Positions 29,086 through 39,917 are shown, counted from the stretch's first letter. The stretch: DNA of 64,000 nucleotides from Mycobacterium avium subsp. avium (GCF_009741445.1 NZ_CP046507.1:4464001-4528000); one strand, 5' to 3'. Numbers and translations are program-made. The notes: generated from the letters alone by a model not told the origin.

Positions 29086-29789
29086 CACGCGCGGAAGACG
29101 ACGAGCCCGCCTTCGTCCTTGATCCTGAGGGCGTAGCTGAGGCGGACGTCGAGTTTGATCGTGTTGTTGGTCGTGTCGCCGACGACCTCCAGACCGGGCG
29201 GGACGCTGACGGCAAGGTCCACCGCCTCCTCGCCCGGCGAGGCCTCCGCCGCGCCACCCGGTGCGATGCGCTGACGCCGTCCGAGCAACCATCCCCGGAC
29301 CTGTGGATCGGTGGCCAGCGTGTCGACGCGTTGCAGCGAGTTGATGTTGGCCGGGGGCAACAGCACGTCGGTGCCGGCATACCCGTTGGCGATGGTGCTC
29401 GCGGCCAGTGTCTCCACGCCGATGGTGTCGGTGATCAGACATGACGGGGCCCGGTATCCGCCCTTCTCGACCTTCGCCCGGGCCTCGATGAGCGCGGTCA
29501 ACAGCTGGGCGGGGCTGATCCCGGGCACCAGCTGCGACGGCGTCGTCGCCGTCAGGAGCCCGGGGATCACCGCGGCGTCGAAATCGGCGGCCAGCTTGGC
29601 GGTGTAGTAGACGATGGTGGCCAGCAGTTCGTCGGGCGTCGGGGCGATGGCCGCGGCCAGCGTCACCTCGAACGGCTTGGGCAGCGAGGTGAGCGGCAGG
29701 AAGTTGTTCGGCGGGTTGACGTTGTCGTTGGGCACCGTCGTCTGGCTGGGGTCGCCGGTGTCCCAGTGCGGGATGGCCTGCCAGGCCAC
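29085..29789 (-). CDS. Candidate HK97-fold (encapsulin-like) shell protein
   Basis: Protein of 234 residues if it starts at GTG 29789, the first start codon in this frame outside the regulator; the coding signal actually reaches back to about 29835 (ALANQTVKETFEQC). The order of segments resembles encapsulins: PFEVTLAAAIAPTPDELL (E-loop to spine region), KLAADFDAAVIPGLL (spine helix), SPAQLLTALIEARAKVEKGG followed by YRAPSCLITDTI (P-domain helix and strand), TDVLLPPANI, and a final GLEVVGDTTNNTIKLDVRL, SYALRIKDEGGLVVF, like the encapsulin C-terminal strands. It overlaps the prenyl synthase gene as TGATG. Alternative: an unrelated beta-rich protein. Fold assignment is by pattern only. Confidence 0.45.
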   Translation of the reverse strand: MAWQAIPHWDTGDPSQTTVPNDNVNPPNNFLPLTSLPKPFEVTLAAAIAPTPDELLATIVYYTAKLAADFDAAVIPGLLTATTPSQLVPGISPAQLLTALIEARAKVEKGGYRAPSCLITDTIGVETLAASTIANGYAGTDVLLPPANINSLQRVDTLATDPQVRGWLLGRRQRIAPGGAAEASPGEEAVDLAVSVPPGLEVVGDTTNNTIKLDVRLSYALRIKDEGGLVVFRA

Positions 29790-29835
29790 GCTGCACTGCT
29801 CGAACGTCTCTTTGACCGTTTGGTTGGCGAGGGCC

Positions 29836-32800
29836 CAGCAATTCGTTGGGCACGAATCTGGATTGCACGTCGATGAGGGACTGCCGGTACTCGTCGGCGG
29901 CGCGCAGTCGCGCCTCGAGCTGGAAGCTCCACAGCGGCGCGGCGGCCTGGGCGCACAGGAAGGCAATCGCCTCCTCGTGATCGGCGCCGAAATTCCTGCC
30001 CGGTTCGCCCTGCTCGGCATAGACCACGCCAAGTATCCTGTCGTGCAACGTGATTGGAGCGGCAAGGACGGAGTTGGTCGCCGCCGCACGGTCGGCGGCG
30101 ACGATCACCGGCGCGCCGCCGTCGATCACTCGGCGCACGATGTCGCGGCGGTAGGGAACCTCCGTCCACGGCCCTTCGACGATCAAGACCTCTCCGTGAT
30201 CGTGGATGGCCCGCACCGACTGGTTGTCCGCCTCGCCGGTGATGAACAGGACGCGGCCCGCGCCGGTGGTGTCGGCGACCGAGCCCAGGATGATGTTGGC
30301 CAAGGCGTCCGGGGTGCGCGCCCCCGACAGCGCGTGCACCAGCTGGTGGGCGCCGAGCGGGTCGATGCCGGCCGAGCCCGTCCGAAGATCGCGGCGCAGC
30401 AGCCACGGGTGTTCCCGGGCCAGCCAATCGGCGCGCACCGCGAAACCCAGATTCAGCCAGCGCTGGTAGGCCGAGCGCAGCATGTGTTCGCGCAGGGTCT
30501 GCCGCCCGGTCTCGGCATAGAGGGCGGCGGCCTCCTCGTGGGCGCGCGCACTGATCGCCGGCAGCCGGTGCTCCTCGGCGAGCTCGATCGCCTGGTGCAG
30601 GTGACGTTCGGCCTTGCCGTGCTGCCCGCGCGCCCGCGCCCACGCGCCCTGGATCAGCGCGTAGGGCGCCGCGTAGTTCTCCGGTGCGCCGGCTGCCCAT
30701 TTGCGGTGCGACGCCAGCGCCTGGCGGACGAACCGGATGGTTGCGGAATCCCTTGGCGCACAATGGATCATGCTGAGCGCGCCGATCAGGTGGACGAGTT
30801 GTGAGGCCGCGACGCCGGCCAAACCGCCGAGATGCTCGATCGCCTCCGTGGTGGCCTCGGCCGCGCCGGCGTGGTCGCCGCACCAGAAGTGCAGGCCCTG
30901 CTTCATGGCGGCGGCCGCGCCCAGGGCCACCTCGTCGCCCTGCTGCCGGGACGCCGGTAACACCTGCCGCTCGTCGTAGCCGCTCTCGCCGGCCAGCAGG
31001 AAGGGGTCGGCGCTGCGCCCCATCAGGTTCAGGCAAAGCTGTTGCACGGCCTGGCACAGCGCGCTGGGCACCGGCTGGGAACGGATGTGCGGGATGAGGG
31101 AGCTGGCGAGCGCGTCGATCTCCGGGAGCGGCCGGCCGACCCAGAACGACTGGGAGAGCAGGACCGCGGTCAGGAATCCGGCGTTTTCCTGGTCGCCCCG
31201 GTCGAGCGCCTCCTCGACGGCGTCGCGCAGCTCGCCCAGGCCGTCGCGGATCGGGTGGCGCCAGTGGTGGATGTAGTCGAGGTACATGAACACCGTCTGC
31301 GGGCGGGCCTCGCGGAGTTCCGGTCGCTGGGCCAGCAGCATGCCGACCTCGCCGAAGCGCTGGCTGCCCGCGTGGTCGCCGAGCAACACCAGGACGATCC
31401 CGTAGCCGGTGATGACCAGCGGCGAGGACGACGTGTGGCCGTGGGCCAACGTGAGCTCCAGTTGCTTGCGCACCAGCAGGGGTAACAGGTTGGGCCGCAC
31501 CAGGACCGCCATGTTGCACAGTTCGGCGAGGATCGGGTGCAGTGCGATGACCCGCTGGTCGGTGCAGTGCGGCAGCTGCAGCAGCCGTTCGGTGCTCCAG
31601 CGGGCCATCGTGAGCCGCATCCGCACGATCGCGTTGCCCATGCGTGGCTTGCCCGCCTGGGTCGCCACCCGTTCGCCGAGCTCGTCGAGGGCCGCAAGCC
31701 CGATCTCGAGCGCCTCCTGCAGACGGTTTTCGGCCACCCTGCCCTTCATCCGCAGGTAGGCCAGTCGCGCGCGGTCCGGGGGCTCGCGCAGGAACTCCTC
31801 GGCCTCGTCGAGCAGGGCGTTGAGCACCGGCACGTCACCGACCCGCAGCGCGGCATCGGCGGCGTCGAGCGCAAGCTCCCGGGTCAGCACGAACTGCCCG
31901 GCCCAGCGTTGCTCGCCGAGCAGGTCCAGCGCGTCGCGGCAGTATCCGAGCGCCAGGGGAAAGGAGGCCTGCGCCCGGGCCTGGTGCGCGGCCCGCCGCA
32001 GCACCTCGACGAACCGGGTGCGTTCGGCCTCGTCGGCCACGGCGAGGCCGCCGACGCCGACGTGGCGGGCGGCCTCGAACAGGCGATCGTCCCCGAGGGT
32101 GATCAGCCGCCGGCCGATGCGCAGGTGCACGGCGCGCATCTCGTCGGGCGACAGTCCCGCGCGCGCCGCCTCGGCCACCCGGTCGTGGCTGAACCGGTAG
32201 CGGGCGTCGCGGCTGATGGCGTTGCTGATCCGCTGGCCGGTCATGTCGAGGGCTTCGAGCAGGCGCAGCTCGAGGCAGGCCCACAGCGCGTGGGCCACGA
32301 CGTCGGGCGTCCGCGCGGCCGCTGCCGCGGCGTCGTCGAGGTCGAATTCGCCGCCGATGCACGACAGCGCGCTCAACACCTCCCGGTCGGCGGGGCGGAG
32401 CTGGTCGAGGTAGCGGCCGAGGAACTCGGCGGCGGTGGCCGAAACCTCGATCGAGGTGAGCACCCGCAGGTCCCAGCGCGGGGGCCCGCCGGAGCCGACC
32501 GGGAGCAGCGCGCCTTCGCGCTGCGCCCGGTACAGCAGCTGACGGACCTGCAGCGGGTTGCCCCCGGTGCGGTGGTGGAACTCGGCGGCCACCTCGGGCA
32601 GCTCCCCGCTTTGGCCGCACACGGTGGCGAGCAGCTCCTCGACGTCGTCGCGGGCCAGCGGTTCGAGCTCGATCGTGGTGAGGTTCTCCGCTGCGATCCC
32701 CGCCGCGGCGGGGTCGAACCCGCCCGCGCGGTGCGCGCCGACGACCAGCAGGTCGCGCAGCGACACCGTCAACAACTCGGCGAGCAGCAGCAGGGTATCC

Positions 32801-33327
32801 CGATCGGCCCACTGCAGGTCGTCGATCGCCAGCACCACGGTCCGGTAGGACGCGGTGGCGGACAGCAGCCGGGTGGCGGCGCGGTGCAGCTGCCGGCGGG
32901 AATCCGTGGCGTCGAGTTCCGGGTGGGACGCGGTCTCGCCCAGCACCCGCGGCAGGTCGGGGACCAGTTCCCCGAGCACGCCGGCGATCGGCGACACCCC
33001 GCCGGCCAGATCCGCGCGCCAGCGGTCACGTTCGGCCGGGGCCGTCGCCGCCATGGTGCGGACCAGCGATCCGAGCGCGTCGCGCACCGCGGCGTACGGC
33101 GCCGGCGCGCCGTCCCGGCACCTGCCGTAGGCGAAGACACAGCCACGCCCGGCCACCTCGACGCCGAAGGCCTTCATCAGTGCCGACTTGCCGACGCCCG
33201 GCACCCCGCTGATCAGGACGCATTCCCCGCCGCCGCGCGCCGCCGCGTCGACCGCGGCCCGGAGCCGGGCGAGCTCCCGCTGCCGGTCGGTCACCCGGTC
33301 GTCGAGGTCGAGCACCGGAGCCGTCAC
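29836..33327 (-). CDS. AAA-ATPase/TPR/GAF multidomain regulator, ending at a cyclase-type linker
   Basis: About 1164 residues from GTG 33327. Walker A GVPGVGKS (41-48) and Walker B LAIDDLQWAD (166-175) define a STAND/AAA ATPase; a long helical TPR-like middle follows (about 430-990), then a GAF-like domain (GSVADTTGAGRVLFITG ... ITLHDRILGVVYAEQG). It ends in LIDVQSRFVPNELL, the linker that in related proteins precedes a nucleotide-cyclase domain. No cyclase, kinase or HTH domain follows. The frame has no stop here; it reads on as Arg-rich nonsense, and the shell-like coding begins in another frame at exactly this point. End coordinate is therefore where coherent coding stops. Probably the sensor of the operon; mechanism unknown. 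Confidence 0.75.
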
Positions 33328-33395
33328 GGCACGGCGCCCGCTGTGGCTAATTTGCTGCCCCGCCCGCTCAGCGGTTCTCCGCTGGTCACCGGCCG

Positions 33396-33401
33396 ACTAT
33401 A
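33396..33401 (-). promoter_or_regulatory. Candidate -10 element (TATAGT) for the regulator-led operon
   Basis: On the minus strand TATAGT lies 69-74 bp upstream of the regulator start at 33327, in the 130-bp gap after hspR. No good -35 is seen, which is common for mycobacterial promoters. It would make the 22711-33327 operon independent of the dnaK operon. Confidence 0.45.
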
Positions 33402-33457
33402 ACGCAGGCCCGGCAAATCGGCGGAGTGAATTCAGCCGCGTGGCGATGCGGGTCTGA

Positions 33458-33853
33458 TCAGGCCCGGGTCCCGCCCTTGCGCGGCTGCCACACCACCAGC
33501 GCGGTGCTCTTGGGCAGCACCGCCAGGTCGCGCCGCTGGCCGGCGCGCACCTGCGCCAACTCCTCGGTCAGCTCCTTGACCCGCGCCTGCAGCGCCTCGA
33601 CCTGATTGGTCAGCTCGATGATCCGCTTGATGCCGGCCAGGTTGACGCCTTCGTCCTGGGAGAGCCGCTGCACCTCGCGCAGCAGGTCCACGTCGTGCTC
33701 CGAATACCGCCGTCCCCCACCGGACGTGCGCTGCGGGCTGACCAGGCCGAGCCGGTCGTAGGTGCGCAGCGTCTGGGCGTGCATGCCGGCCAACTCGGCG
33801 GCCACCGAGATCAGGAACGTCCGGGATTCGTGTCCTTTCCGGTTCTTGGCCAT
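33458..33853 (-). CDS. hspR: HspR, MerR-family heat-shock repressor
   Basis: Protein of 131 residues. The MerR-type winged helix is clear: ISVAAELAGMHAQTLRTYDRLGLVSPQRTSGG and RRYSEHDVDLLREVQRLSQDEGVNLAGIKRIIEL, then a short coiled coil. HspR binds HAIR elements and represses dnaK and clpB, with DnaK as co-repressor in the known model. The ATG at 33853 overlaps the dnaJ1 stop as TGATG. Three HAIR sites are present in this window (one at clpB, two at dnaK). Confidence 0.95.
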   Translation of the reverse strand: MAKNRKGHESRTFLISVAAELAGMHAQTLRTYDRLGLVSPQRTSGGGRRYSEHDVDLLREVQRLSQDEGVNLAGIKRIIELTNQVEALQARVKELTEELAQVRAGQRRDLAVLPKSTALVVWQPRKGGTRA

Positions 33854-35031
33854 CAGCGGTTACCTGCCCATCCCGCCCGTGGGTCGAAGCCGCTGGCGCG
33901 CTCGGCGGCCGCGTAGGCCTCCAGCGCCTCCTGAGCGGCGCCGTCCAAATTCGGTGGCACCGCGACCTTTACCGTCACCAGCAGGTCGCCGTGGCCGCCG
34001 CTGCGCTTGGGCACCCCGCGTCCGCGCACCCGCAGGATGCGGCCGTCGGCGGTGCCCTTGGGCACTCGAACCCCGACCTTGCCGTCCAGTGTGGGCACCG
34101 ATATGGTTGAGCCCAAAGCCAATTCGGTGAAACTGACGGGAACGGTCACGGTCAGGTCGTCGCCGTCGCGGCCGAACACCTTGTGCGGCCGCACATGTAC
34201 CGTCACGTACAGGTCGCCCGACGGCGCGCCGCGCAGCCCGGCCTCGCCCTGACCGGGCAACCGGATGCGCTGCCCGTCCTCGACGCCGGGCGGGATCCGC
34301 ACGTTGATGGTGCGGGTGCGGGTGGTGACCCCGGTGCCCTTGCACTCGTCGCAGGGGTGCTCGATGATCGAGCCGCTGCCCCGGCAATCGGTGCAGGGCT
34401 CGGAGAAGCCGAAAGCGCCCTGGTTGCGGCTGATTACGCCGGAGCCGTTACAGGTGGGGCACACCTTGGGGCTGGTGCCGGGGCGTGCGCCGCTGCCGTG
34501 GCAGTTGGTGCACGGCGCCGGGCTGGTCAGCCGCAGCGGCATCGCCACGCCCTTGGCGGCCTCGACGAAATCCAGCTGGGTCTCGGTTTCGAGGTCGTTG
34601 CCGCGGCGCGGCCGGCTGGGCCGGCCGCCCGAAGCGCGCCCGAACAGGCCGCCGAACAGGTCGCCGATGTTGGTGCCGCCGCTGCGGCCGGCGGCGTCGA
34701 ACAAATCGTTGAGGTTGAACTCCGCCCCGTCCCCGCCGACGTTGAAGCCGCCGAACCCACCGGTGTCGAACCGGCGCCCGCCGAAACCGCCTCCGGCGAA
34801 AAGCCTTCGGGTTTCGTCGTATTCCTTGCGCTTGGCCGGGTCCGACAACACGTTGTGCGCCTCGGAGACCGCCTTGAATCGTTCGCCGGCGGCGGGATTG
34901 TCGGGGTTGGCATCCGGGTGTAGATCGCGCGCCAGCTTGCGGTAGGCGCGTTTGATCTCTTCGGGACTGGCGTCAGAGGAGACGCCCAGCTCCTTGTAGA
35001 AGTCTTTTTCGACCCATTCACGCTGGGCCAT
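33853..35031 (-). CDS. dnaJ1: DnaJ chaperone (DnaJ1)
   Basis: Protein of 392 residues. J-domain with HPD in RKLARDLHPDANPDN, a Gly/Phe-rich linker (residues about 80-125), four zinc-finger CxxCxGxG motifs (CTNCHGSG, CPTCNGSG, CTDCRGSG, CDECKGTG) and two C-terminal beta domains. It delivers substrates to DnaK and stimulates its ATPase. Third gene of the dnaK operon, about 60 bp after grpE. Confidence 0.96.
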   Translation of the reverse strand: MAQREWVEKDFYKELGVSSDASPEEIKRAYRKLARDLHPDANPDNPAAGERFKAVSEAHNVLSDPAKRKEYDETRRLFAGGGFGGRRFDTGGFGGFNVGGDGAEFNLNDLFDAAGRSGGTNIGDLFGGLFGRASGGRPSRPRRGNDLETETQLDFVEAAKGVAMPLRLTSPAPCTNCHGSGARPGTSPKVCPTCNGSGVISRNQGAFGFSEPCTDCRGSGSIIEHPCDECKGTGVTTRTRTINVRIPPGVEDGQRIRLPGQGEAGLRGAPSGDLYVTVHVRPHKVFGRDGDDLTVTVPVSFTELALGSTISVPTLDGKVGVRVPKGTADGRILRVRGRGVPKRSGGHGDLLVTVKVAVPPNLDGAAQEALEAYAAAERASGFDPRAGWAGNR

Positions 35032-35091
35032 GCCGCGTCACCCCCTCACCACTTTCTGTTGGTCTGTCTTCCAATGTGCTGATTGTGTGAT

Positions 35092-35771
35092 CTAGTCACC
35101 GGATGCGCCGGCGTTATCGTCCGATTCGGGCGGCCGGGTTTCGGCGGCCGAGGCGGTGGGCTCGTCGGTGGCCGCGGCTTCCCCGTCGCCTTCCTCGGTG
35201 ACCGTGTCGACGACGCCGACCAAGGCGTGGCGCAGCACCTGATCGCCGAGCTTGTAGCCCTGCCGCATGACGGTGCCGATGACGGGTTTGGAGCCGTCGC
35301 CCTCGTGCTGCACGGCTTCGTGCAGCACCGGGTCGAACTCTTCGCCCTCCTCACCGAATGCGGTCAGGCCCAGGCCGGTCAGCGCGCTTTCCAGCTTGTC
35401 GGCCACCGACTTCAGCGGCCCTGACTCCAGGTCGCCGTGCTTGCGTGCCCGCTCCAAATCGTCGAGCACGCCCAGCAATTGGTTGACCACGGCGGCCTTT
35501 GCCCGGTCCGCCGCGGCCTGCTGGTCGCGCAGCGCCCGCTTGCGGTAGTTGGCGAAGTCGGCCTGCACGCGTTGCAGGTCAGCGGTGAGCTCGGCGACCT
35601 TGTCGGCCCCGGCGCCGCCCGACTCGGCGGTCGCGGCTTGCGGCGCCGTCCCTCCCGGCGTGTCGCCGGGAGGGACGTGCCGGACCTCACCGGTCTCGGG
35701 ATCGATTCGCCGCTTGTCGGTAACCGTCACCTGTTCCGGCGGGTTGCCTTCCGTCTTCTGATTTCCTTGTG

Positions 35772-35775
<4 letters not shown>
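35092..35775 (-). CDS. grpE: GrpE nucleotide-exchange factor
   Basis: Protein of 227 residues. The central coiled coil (KVAELTADLQRVQADFANYRK) and the beta-wing segment (DPVLHEAVQHEGDGSKPVIGTV ... MRQGYKLGDQVLRHALVGV) are typical. It exchanges ADP for ATP on DnaK. Both termini are long and Pro/Thr-rich. The GTG at 35775 overlaps the dnaK stop as GTGA, so synthesis is coupled to dnaK. Confidence 0.95.
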
Positions 35776-37643
<1,868 letters not shown>

Positions 37644-37687
37644 AGTAATTCCTCCTGGTTATGTAGAGCCTGCTGTGGTGTCACTAT

Positions 37688-37708
37688 GCTGAGTGAACCC
37701 CGCTCAAG
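37688..37708 (-). promoter_or_regulatory. HAIR element, proximal dnaK site
   Basis: GCTGAGT-N7-GCTCAAG; the second half is near-consensus (ACTCAAG), the first carries two changes. It lies 45 bp upstream of the dnaK start. Confidence 0.7.
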
Positions 37709-37742
37709 CCTGCCCGTGAGGGCAGTGGGCTGTCAACCCAGC

Positions 37743-37763
37743 ATTGAGTCCGGTTCGCTCAAC
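37743..37763 (-). promoter_or_regulatory. HAIR element, distal dnaK site
   Basis: ATTGAGT-N7-GCTCAAC, very like the clpB site in this window. A TTGACA hexamer on the minus strand at 37736-37731 lies between the two HAIRs and could be the -35 of a dnaK promoter. Confidence 0.8.
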
Positions 37764-37832
37764 TTGTCGAGAATGGTAACGGCGCGCGGCCGCATCTTGT
37801 TCCCGGGGGCTATCGTTCGAGCCAGAATCCAT

Positions 37833-37866
37833 CTAACGGTGATAGAGTTCTGTTAATTTCCGTTAG
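37833..37866 (+). promoter_or_regulatory. Inverted repeat before the antitoxin gene, possible autoregulatory operator
   Basis: CTAACGG (37833-37839) and CCGTTAG (37860-37866) form a perfect 7-bp inverted repeat with a 20-nt, AT-rich spacer, 19 bp upstream of the antitoxin ATG at 37886. A -10-like TAGAGT is in the spacer (37843-37848). Toxin-antitoxin pairs usually repress themselves through such a site. Confidence 0.45.
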
Positions 37867-37885
37867 CGCGCGCGAAGGCTTGCCG

Positions 37886-38485
37886 ATGTCTACCGATGAA
37901 CTCGACCAACTCTTGCTCGATCGGTTCAACTTGCGCCGCTCCGACCTGATCGCGGCGCTTAAAACGCTCCCCGCGCACCGGCCGTGGGCGGCCACGCTGA
38001 CCACCGACGAGGCCCGGCTGCTCGATGACGCCGGTTTCACCGAAGATCCCGGAGCCTACGCGGAGATCGCAGCCGACGTCACCGCCCATATGGCCAGGCT
38101 GTACGGCACGGCCTACAGCGCCGCCGACGTCAGCAAAGGGCTCGGCGTCAACGACTCCCGCGTGAGGCAGCGCCGCCTCGCCCACACGCTATGGGCTATC
38201 GACGACGGCGGCACCTGGGTGTACCCCGCGATCCAGTTCGAGATCGTCGACCGCGGCCGCGACGAGCCCCTCACGCTCAAACAGGTCCGCGGCCTGGACG
38301 CGGTGCTGCCGGCTCTGCTCGCTAGGGAGCTGCATCCCACCGCGGTGGCCGGCTTTCTCATGACGACGCAACCCGATTTACGAATCGACGGTCAGCCGAA
38401 GTCGGTGCGGGACTGGCTGTTACACGGTGAATCCGTCGGGCCGGTACTCGAACTGATCGAGATCGCCGATTGGACCGCGACTTGA
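37886..38485 (+). CDS. Antitoxin of a RES-type toxin-antitoxin pair (Xre/MbcA/ParS type)
   Basis: Protein of 199 residues from ATG 37886 (MSTDELDQLLLDRFN). A helix-turn-helix-like middle (SAADVSKGLGVNDSRVRQRRLA) is followed by a C-terminal region with FLMTTQPDLRIDGQPKSVRDWLLHGESVGPVLELI, the toxin-binding domain of MbcA/ParS antitoxins. It should bind and neutralise the downstream RES toxin and repress its own promoter. The stop TGA at 38483-38485 overlaps a TTG start of the toxin gene as TTGA. Confidence 0.82.
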   Translation: MSTDELDQLLLDRFNLRRSDLIAALKTLPAHRPWAATLTTDEARLLDDAGFTEDPGAYAEIAADVTAHMARLYGTAYSAADVSKGLGVNDSRVRQRRLAHTLWAIDDGGTWVYPAIQFEIVDRGRDEPLTLKQVRGLDAVLPALLARELHPTAVAGFLMTTQPDLRIDGQPKSVRDWLLHGESVGPVLELIEIADWTAT

Positions 38486-39133
38486 CCGTCGACCCCATGC
38501 TGCCGGAACCTCCGGCACCGCACATATTGCGCTCGCTCGGCATCGGCGACGACGAGATGCGCGCGATCGGCGTCGATGAGATCTGGTGGCGTGTCCATCG
38601 CACGGCGGGCGAGCACGTCTTGGCGTGGAATGCATTGCGCACCTTCGGGCCGGTGCTGCGGTTCGACCCGCACCCTCTCCCCAGGGGGGGAGCATGCCCG
38701 GCATGGCGTTTGGTACGGAGCGTCAAGTCCGTGCGCCGCACTCGGCGAGGCATACCAAGTCGACCGGACCATTGACCGCGAACGCGGCCGCCCCTATCTG
38801 ACCGGCTTGTCCTTCACCCGCCCGCTGCGGGTCCTCGACCTCGCCGCTGACAGCCGAGGGGCGTGGGCCACCCGCGTCGGCGGCACGTTCGCCATTTCGA
38901 CGGCCCGGCACACCGTGACTCAGCAATGGGCGCGGCACATCACAGCCGCATTCCCCCATCTCGACGGCCTGCGCTACAACAGCCGATTCGCCGGCGACCC
39001 ATGCCTGGCGCTGTTCCCGCCGGCCGCATCCGCGATGCCGGCCAGGCCGAGATTGTCGCTACCCCTCGCCCATCCGGATCTGGCCGGCCGGGTCGCCGGT
39101 GCGGCGAAACGTCTCGGCTACGGCGTGGTGTGA
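38482..39133 (+). pseudogene. RES-domain toxin (NAD-degrading type), frameshifted at a G tract
   Basis: The N-terminus (DEIWWRVHRTAGEHVLAWNALRTFG, RFDPHPLPR) is in one frame and the rest (HGVWYGASSPCAALGEAYQ, TFAISTARHTVTQQWARHI, HLDGLRYNSRFAG) in the next. Together they make a full RES domain, whose R, Y, E and S residues degrade NAD in MbcT-type toxins. The break is at G7, 38684-38690: six Gs restore one frame reading RGEHARHGVWY. As written the product stops at 38775 after about 97 residues and should be inactive. Possible starts are TTG 38482 (overlapping the antitoxin stop) or ATG 38497. Confidence 0.8.
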
Positions 39134-39268
39134 CGGCGTCGACGCGTCGATCACGCCGCGATAAAACTTCACCATCGGCGCCGCATCGATGCCCGCCGCG
39201 CCGCAGCGACCACCGCCGCGGTATGCGTAACCTGAGTCCCGCGATCTGAATTGTCTGGGGAGCGGCAG

Positions 39269-39853
39269 GTGCGGTTATCGGAGAATGCCCGGCGGAGCCT
39301 GGCCGGTGGTGCACTGCTGCTGGTGGTCCTGCCGGGCGGCGGCGGGCTGGTGTCCGGCTGCAGCACGGTGATCGGCGGCCGGCCGGTGGCCTCCCCGGGG
39401 GCCGGACCCACCGAACCGTCCTTCCCCACGCCCCGCTCCACCCCGCCGTCGGCCACCGCCGCCCCCGCGCCGACGGCGCTGCCGCCCCCGAGTCCCTCGG
39501 CTCCCGCCGGCGCCATCCCGCTGCCGCCGGACCAGAACGGCTACGTCTTCATCGAGACCAAATCCGGGTCGACCCGCTGCCAGATCAACAAGGACACCGT
39601 CGGCTGCGAGGCGCCGTTCACCAACTCCCCGCTGCAGGACGGTGAACACGCCAACGGCGTCAGCATCAACGCCGGCGGCAAGGTGCAGTGGGTGCTGGGC
39701 AACCTGGGCGCCATCCCGACCGTCAAGCTCGACTACCGCACCTACAGCGCGCAGGGCTGGACGATCGTCGCCAACGCCGACGGCACCCGGTTCACCAACG
39801 ACCAGACCAAGCACGGCATGTTCGTCAGCATCGAGAAGGTCAACACGTTCTAG
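39269..39853 (+). CDS. Lipoprotein of unknown function with Pro/Thr-rich linker
   Basis: Protein of 194 residues from GTG 39269, with GGGGAG about 8 bp upstream. The signal peptide ends in the lipobox LVSGC, then a proline/alanine-rich linker (residues about 35-85) leads to a compact domain of about 105 residues (QNGYVFIETKSGSTRCQI ... VQWVLGNLGAIPTVKLDYR) with a pair of cysteines. Function not known. The last codons (KVNTF) and the stop lie inside the 32-bp direct repeat that bounds the inserted block downstream; the second copy at 43499-43530 would restore the same C-terminus with a TGA stop. Confidence 0.8.
   Translation: MRLSENARRSLAGGALLLVVLPGGGGLVSGCSTVIGGRPVASPGAGPTEPSFPTPRSTPPSATAAPAPTALPPPSPSAPAGAIPLPPDQNGYVFIETKSGSTRCQINKDTVGCEAPFTNSPLQDGEHANGVSINAGGKVQWVLGNLGAIPTVKLDYRTYSAQGWTIVANADGTRFTNDQTKHGMFVSIEKVNTF
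39820..39851. repeat. Left 32-bp direct repeat (attL-like core)
   Basis: Identical to 43499-43530. It encodes the last codons of the lipoprotein (FVSIEKVNTF). The flanking base changes to A (TAG stop) here versus G (TGA stop) at the right copy. Confidence 0.9.
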
Positions 39854-39893
39854 GGGCCTGAAAGCCGAGGTAGTGGGCTTACTTCGCAGATGA

Positions 39894-39917
39894 CGTCCGC
39901 AGTGCGTCCGCAGCAGA
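39894..39917. repeat. Left pair of 9-bp arm-type repeats
   Basis: CGTCCGCAG at 39894-39902 and again at 39905-39913, offset 11 bp, followed by CAGA. The right end has the same arrangement (43402-43425), identical except for the 2-nt spacer. Confidence 0.75.

Noticed and set aside
27901..33327. A single open frame of 1808 codons covering the regulator and the prenyl synthase
   Set aside because: The frame is open by chance between 29830 and 29090, where it reads as Arg/Pro-rich nonsense while a coherent protein lies in another frame. The two ends are separate genes.
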